The notes beneath the pieces were generated by a model. It ran no database searches. It was not told the origin of the DNA and was given only the letters and a program-made list of their open reading frames with translations. A stretch of 8,807 nucleotides of DNA from Bacteroidota bacterium (GTDB taxonomy: Bacteria > Bacteroidota > Ignavibacteria > SZUA-365). Positions 5,403-8,807 of the stretch are shown here, piece after piece. The translations under genes were made by a program, and so were the position numbers. The stretch lies in assembly GCA_018224415.1 (NCBI GenBank), contig JAGTUZ010000206.1:1-8807 (forward strand), given 5' to 3'. The first letter of the stretch is position 1. The number at the start of each line of letters is the position of its first letter.

Positions 5403-8400
5403 TTACTTGACCGTCTTCATCACCTGCTCGAGCTGCGTGCGGTCGCCGCCGTTGCGAACCATATCCTTCAGCGCCGCCAGGTAGGTGGTGCGGAAGCCCG
5501 GATTGTTCTCGAGAGAGGCGATCAGGGGGAATTCCGACGGGTTCAGGCCGCGCGACTGCAGGTCGTTCTTGGCGATGTCAATGGCCCGGGCGAACACCTC
5601 ATCGGTGATCAGCTCGGGATTCGGCTCGTAGGCCGCGGGATCGGGATCGATCACGTCCGTAGAAGTGACCTTATCCTGCTGCGGAGCACCGACAACCGTT
5701 TCGTCGGCGTCGACGCCGAGGCGCGCAAGGCGTGCGTCGAAATCGGGGATGAGTTCGCGCAGGACGGACTCCATGGCTTCAATGCGGGACTGCATCGAGC
5801 CGATGGTTTCCTGCTGCTGCTTGAGCACATCGACACCCGACTTGACCGGCATGCCCACGGCGGTGTTGACATATCCGGGGACACCGGCCGCCAGACCTTC
5901 CCATGAAACGCCGACGACAAGCGCCGCCTGTTCGACGGTCAGCTCGGACGGCGGCACGGCGATACCGACGCCATTGTCGCGACCGGAGGGAATGATGTAG
6001 TCGCCCGGGGAGACCGGGCCGACGACCTTGACCGGCACCTGGCCGAGGAAGGCGCATTTCTCGTAGAGATGCTCCTGTCCTTCGGGCGGCGTGTTGCCGA
6101 GCACGATCGGGGACTTCGAAATCACAAACACCATGTCGGCGTCGGTGATATTCTTCGAGATCCTTCCGGAACGGACACCGACGATGTCACCGAACACGAA
6201 CTGTTCGTTCGGGTCGGCGCGCTGAAGCCATTCGGCGTAATCGGCGTTGCCGGAATTGTAGGCGATGCCCCACTCCTGGATGTACGTCGCCTGTTCGACG
6301 CCGACCTGGACGGCCAGCAGGATGATTTTCGCCACGGCGTACACGATCTTGGCGACACCGGGCGTGACGGTCACCACGCCGAGTCCGACACCGACGCGGA
6401 AGTCGGTGACCTCGGAGATCAGCTCGACCGCGGCATCCGTGACGTCAAACACATGCTGCAGCGTCATCAGGATGTAATCGAGGCTGCCGAGGCGTTCGGC
6501 CTGCGTCTCGCCATCGATGGCGCCGCGCTTCTGGTTGCCGCTCCAGAAACCGACATAGGTGTTGTTGCTGCTCGCGCTGCCGCCCAGCTGCACGGCAATG
6601 CCCTGCGACGCACCGGAGAGGTGGATCGGATAGCTCGAGGGCGATCCCTGCGACGGGGCCGCTCCGGTGTACTGCACCTTCACCTGGCCGCCGACGTTGA
6701 GATTCTTCGCGACGCCCACACCGCCGCTCACAACGAGCGCGCCGTTGTTCGCCGCGGTGGACTGCGTGGCGTCGGTGATTTCGACCTTTTTCTCCAGAAG
6801 CGTCTGGCCCTTGTTGATCAGGGTACGCGGCGCCTGCGGAGTGGGATTGAGATCGGGATCGTAGGTCGGATCGGGATTGCGGCCGATGTCGGCATAGTTC
6901 TCGACCACGAGATTCTTGAAGTTGGCCGTACCGCCCACCTTCAGGTTGCGACCGATATAGGTGTCGCGACCGACGCCGAGGTCAACGCCGACATTCGCGT
7001 TTTTCTCGATGCCCGCGCCGCCTTCGGTGCGGAAGCTGCCGAGGAAGCTCGTGGCGTTCACATCCTTCATGGACATGATCACCGGCACATCGGTCTTGTC
7101 GTGGATGGTGGTCACGCCGTCGACGTCGAGCGTGCCGCCGACCTTGGTGTTGCCGGTGATCTCGGCCGTGCCGTCGAGGAAGGAGTTGCCGACCACATGG
7201 AAGGCGTACTCGGACTCGAAGACGCCCGACCAGATCGGTCCTTCGACCATCAGACCATCTTCGGGCGCCGGATAGGTGCTGGCGAAAATGCTGCCGATGC
7301 TGACATTGCCCGCGACGCCGAGACGGCTGAGCGGGGCCTCGGTACCGAAACCGACGTCACCCTGCACGATGAGACCGTTTGTCGGGGCTTCGTAGGAGCG
7401 GGCGTATTCCGCGCCTATGGATGTGTTGCCCGCGACGCCGAGCCAGCTTTTCGGAATCGTGGTGCCGATGCCGACCTTGCCTTCGAAAGCCGCGCCGTTG
7501 GTCGGGGCTGCGTTTTCGGCGAATTTGTTGCCGAAGGTCGCACCGCCCTTGACGCTGAGCATGCTGCCCGGGCCGGGCGTGCCGATGCCGACGCGTCCTT
7601 CGAACAGGGCGCCGTCGAGCGGCGGCAGGTAGGTACCGGCAAACTGCGAGCCGACGACGAATTCGCCGGCGACTTCCAGTGCCGCGTTGGGATAGGCCTC
7701 GCCGATACCGACGTTGCCTTCGACGATCATGCCGTTCTCCGGCGCGGCGTGCACGCCGGCGTAGCTTTCGCCGATGCTGGCGTTCCCCGCGACATCGAAC
7801 ATGCTCTTTGGAACGGACGTGCCGATGCCGAGCTTGCCGTACGCCGTCAGGCGCATGCGCTCGATGTTGTCGGTGGAGAAGACCAGGTCGACCGGATCGG
7901 CGGTGCCGATGAAATCGAGCGAGGCGTCGGTGTTTTCATTGCCGCGTGTCGACCACGGGGAACCGTTTGATGAGCCCGTGCCGCTCGAGCTGTTGTTGTA
8001 GTCACCCGAGGCAAGGCGTTCCGCCTTGTCGGCGTGCATGGCATGGAAGGCGTAGGGAACGGTCAGGAGCTGCGAGGCGCCGAGCAGGCTGAAATCCGTG
8101 CCGCCCTTCTCGTCCATTTCCACCTGCAGCCAGTAGCCGTGCTGGCCCCAGTCGAGCGCGTCAAGCGCTCCCTGGCGCAGTTCCCCGCCGCCGATGCGCA
8201 GGGTGAACATGCCGAAATCGTTTGTGACGACCTGATGACGTTCGCTGTAGGATATCGGACCGGTGGGTCCGTCTTTCAGAAGGCTGATGCGCAGGCTGAG
8301 CGCCTGGTCCTGCATGACCGCACCGTCGCGGTCACGCGCCACGCCCTGGTAGTTGATATAGGGTGGTGACTGCGCCAGGACCACCGACGCGCAGAGCGGC

Positions 8401-8444
8401 AGCAGCAGGAGCATTGTCAGGAGAGTTCTCATGGGTGTATTCAT
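5403..8444 (-). CDS. Fibre-like surface protein with tandem 40-residue repeats and a phage-spike-chaperone-like C-terminus
   Basis: A 1013-residue protein. Residues 1-25 are a signal peptide (hydrophobic core, ending VVLAQ). Residues 27-145 are the head domain seen in many Bacteroidota fibre-type proteins: INYQGVARDRDG, then NDFGMFTLRIG, WLQVEMD and LLTVPYAFHAMHADKAE. A Ser/Gly/Asn linker (149-165) follows. Five repeats of about 40 residues (204-402) carry VGIGT..P...L.VAGN.SIG..YA....AP.NG..VEG. Residues 425-590 hold looser VGGTLDVDG/GGVGVAKNLNVGG repeats typical of beta-helical fibre shafts. Residues 684-716 are strongly hydrophobic. Residues 725-835 (SGNADYAEWL, FGDIVGV, SKSPIVLGN, GDYIIPSG) resemble the C-terminal intramolecular-chaperone/autoproteolytic domain of phage tail spikes (Peptidase_G2 type). 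A coiled coil spans 872-910 and a Pro/Asp-rich linker leads to a helical tail. Function is unknown: a trimeric surface fibre or adhesin is the best inference. No T9SS tail is visible. The ATG at 8444 is preceded by only weak ribosome-binding sequence. Confidence 0.8.
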   Translation of the reverse strand: MNTPMRTLLTMLLLLPLCASVVLAQSPPYINYQGVARDRDGAVMQDQALSLRISLLKDGPTGPISYSERHQVVTNDFGMFTLRIGGGELRQGALDALDWGQHGYWLQVEMDEKGGTDFSLLGASQLLTVPYAFHAMHADKAERLASGDYNNSSSGTGSSNGSPWSTRGNENTDASLDFIGTADPVDLVFSTDNIERMRLTAYGKLGIGTSVPKSMFDVAGNASIGESYAGVHAAPENGMIVEGNVGIGEAYPNAALEVAGEFVVGSQFAGTYLPPLDGALFEGRVGIGTPGPGSMLSVKGGATFGNKFAENAAPTNGAAFEGKVGIGTTIPKSWLGVAGNTSIGAEYARSYEAPTNGLIVQGDVGFGTEAPLSRLGVAGNVSIGSIFASTYPAPEDGLMVEGPIWSGVFESEYAFHVVGNSFLDGTAEITGNTKVGGTLDVDGVTTIHDKTDVPVIMSMKDVNATSFLGSFRTEGGAGIEKNANVGVDLGVGRDTYIGRNLKVGGTANFKNLVVENYADIGRNPDPTYDPDLNPTPQAPRTLINKGQTLLEKKVEITDATQSTAANNGALVVSGGVGVAKNLNVGGQVKVQYTGAAPSQGSPSSYPIHLSGASQGIAVQLGGSASSNNTYVGFWSGNQKRGAIDGETQAERLGSLDYILMTLQHVFDVTDAAVELISEVTDFRVGVGLGVVTVTPGVAKIVYAVAKIILLAVQVGVEQATYIQEWGIAYNSGNADYAEWLQRADPNEQFVFGDIVGVRSGRISKNITDADMVFVISKSPIVLGNTPPEGQEHLYEKCAFLGQVPVKVVGPVSPGDYIIPSGRDNGVGIAVPPSELTVEQAALVVGVSWEGLAAGVPGYVNTAVGMPVKSGVDVLKQQQETIGSMQSRIEAMESVLRELIPDFDARLARLGVDADETVVGAPQQDKVTSTDVIDPDPAAYEPNPELITDEVFARAIDIAKNDLQSRGLNPSEFPLIASLENNPGFRTTYLAALKDMVRNGGDRTQLEQVMKTVK
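7239..7835 (-). repeat. Five in-frame tandem repeats of about 120 bp inside the fibre-protein gene
   Basis: The units encode residues 204-243, 244-283, 284-322, 323-362 and 363-402. Four are exactly 40 residues and one is 39. The 120-bp period is visible in the DNA: TTGCCCGCGACGCCGAG occurs at 7306-7322 and again at 7426-7442, and GTCGGGGCT at 7381 and 7501. Amino-acid divergence between units is moderate, so the array is old enough to have drifted but still keeps register. Such units usually stack as beta-strand triangles or a helix along a trimeric fibre (inference). Confidence 0.85.
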
Positions 8445-8453
8445 AGTCTGTTG

Positions 8454-8807
8454 TTATTCCGCTTTGACGACTTTGTACAGGGCGAGCTGTTCGCCGCTTC
8501 CAGAAAAGGCAACCAGCAGGTACATCCCGCTGGAGAGTCCCGTGAAGGGCAAGCGCGCCATCGTGTCTCCCTCGCGCAGCTGCTGTCGCAGCACAGGCTG
8601 ACCGAGCAGGTCATACAGCACAAGCGTCATGGCCTGGCTGTTTCCCTGCAAGTTCACGAGCAGGGAATTGCGCGCGGGGTTGGGGTAGAGATCGAGAGTA
8701 AGGGGGATGCTTCGTTCCCGGAGGGGAATGACGGTGAGATAGGCATGCTGGAACCCTTCGCTGAGCGTTCCGAAATGCGCGGACCGCATGTCGACGGCGG
8801 TCTGGCC
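8454..8807 (-). CDS. Small T9SS-sorted protein of the 'LTQGFQ' type, 3' part only
   Basis: The frame is open to the right edge, so the start is outside the window; 117 residues and the TAA stop are visible. The peptide begins GQTAVDMRSAHFGTLSEGFQ and continues HAYLTVIPL, resembling the end of short Bacteroidota secreted proteins with a '...LTQGFHQ' segment just before the sorting domain. From residue 39 (LDLYPNPARNSLLVNL) to the end (LSSGMYLLVAFSGSGEQLAL, then YKVVKAE) it is a clear T9SS type A sorting domain, with YPNP and the LxSGMYLL strand. Its stop codon is 9 nt from the ATG of the fibre-protein gene, so the two are almost certainly co-transcribed. Its function is unknown. The in-frame ATG at 8789 falls inside the conserved segment and is unlikely to be the true start. 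Confidence 0.8.
   Translation of the reverse strand, partial: GQTAVDMRSAHFGTLSEGFQHAYLTVIPLRERSIPLTLDLYPNPARNSLLVNLQGNSQAMTLVLYDLLGQPVLRQQLREGDTMARLPFTGLSSGMYLLVAFSGSGEQLALYKVVKAE

Noticed and set aside
6069..7970. A 633-codon open frame on the plus strand opposite the fibre-protein gene
   Set aside because: It mirrors the repeats of the minus-strand gene, has no recognisable domain or signal peptide, and is explained by high GC and few stop codons in the antisense frame. The minus-strand frame has coherent domains.
5403..8444. Prophage tail-fibre gene
   Set aside because: The protein has a signal peptide and the INYQGVARD-type head domain of Bacteroidota secreted proteins. Its neighbour is a T9SS cargo gene and no phage structural gene is visible, so a cellular surface protein fits better. 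A small chance remains because the right edge is cut.

Overview
The window looks like chromosomal DNA of a GC-rich member of the Bacteroidota/Ignavibacteriota/Kapabacteria (FCB) group. Three separate C-termini resemble the type A sorting domain of the type IX secretion system (T9SS), found only in that group. There is also a carboxypeptidase-regulatory-like/OMP beta-barrel protein of the Bacteroidota type and an INYQGVARD-type surface-fibre protein. The taxonomic placement is inferred from protein families only. High GC also explains the many long antisense reading frames, which I treat as shadows.

Layout, left to right. (1) Positions 1-111 hold the last 36 residues of a plus-strand T9SS cargo protein, followed by two hairpins (114-141 and 151-181). 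(2) Seven copies of a 10-bp G/C-rich repeat (221-290) run into the stop codon of a minus-strand gene. (3) That gene (283-2217) encodes a secreted M1-family zinc metallopeptidase with its own T9SS tail. (4) The divergent intergenic region 2218-2483 carries a perfect 9-6-9 inverted repeat, a possible operator. (5) Positions 2484-5303 on the plus strand encode a 939-residue TonB-receptor-like outer-membrane beta-barrel protein. (6) Positions 5304-5402 lie between convergent genes and contain a strong hairpin with a T-tract on the minus side. (7) A minus-strand pair runs leftward from the right edge: a partial small T9SS cargo protein (8454-8807) and, 9 nt downstream, a 1013-residue fibre-like protein (5403-8444). 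The latter has five tandem 40-residue repeats and a C-terminal domain resembling the intramolecular chaperone of phage tail spikes.

How they may work together: all visible proteins point to the outer membrane or cell exterior. The M1 peptidase and the beta-barrel protein are divergently transcribed from one intergenic region and could share control, for example in extracellular peptide breakdown and uptake (inference). The right-hand pair is the least ordinary part: a phage-fibre-like architecture on a bacterial protein with a signal peptide, next to a small T9SS cargo gene. I see no tRNA, rRNA, CRISPR array, insertion sequence or prophage structural gene, so the fibre protein looks like a host surface protein and not a prophage remnant.
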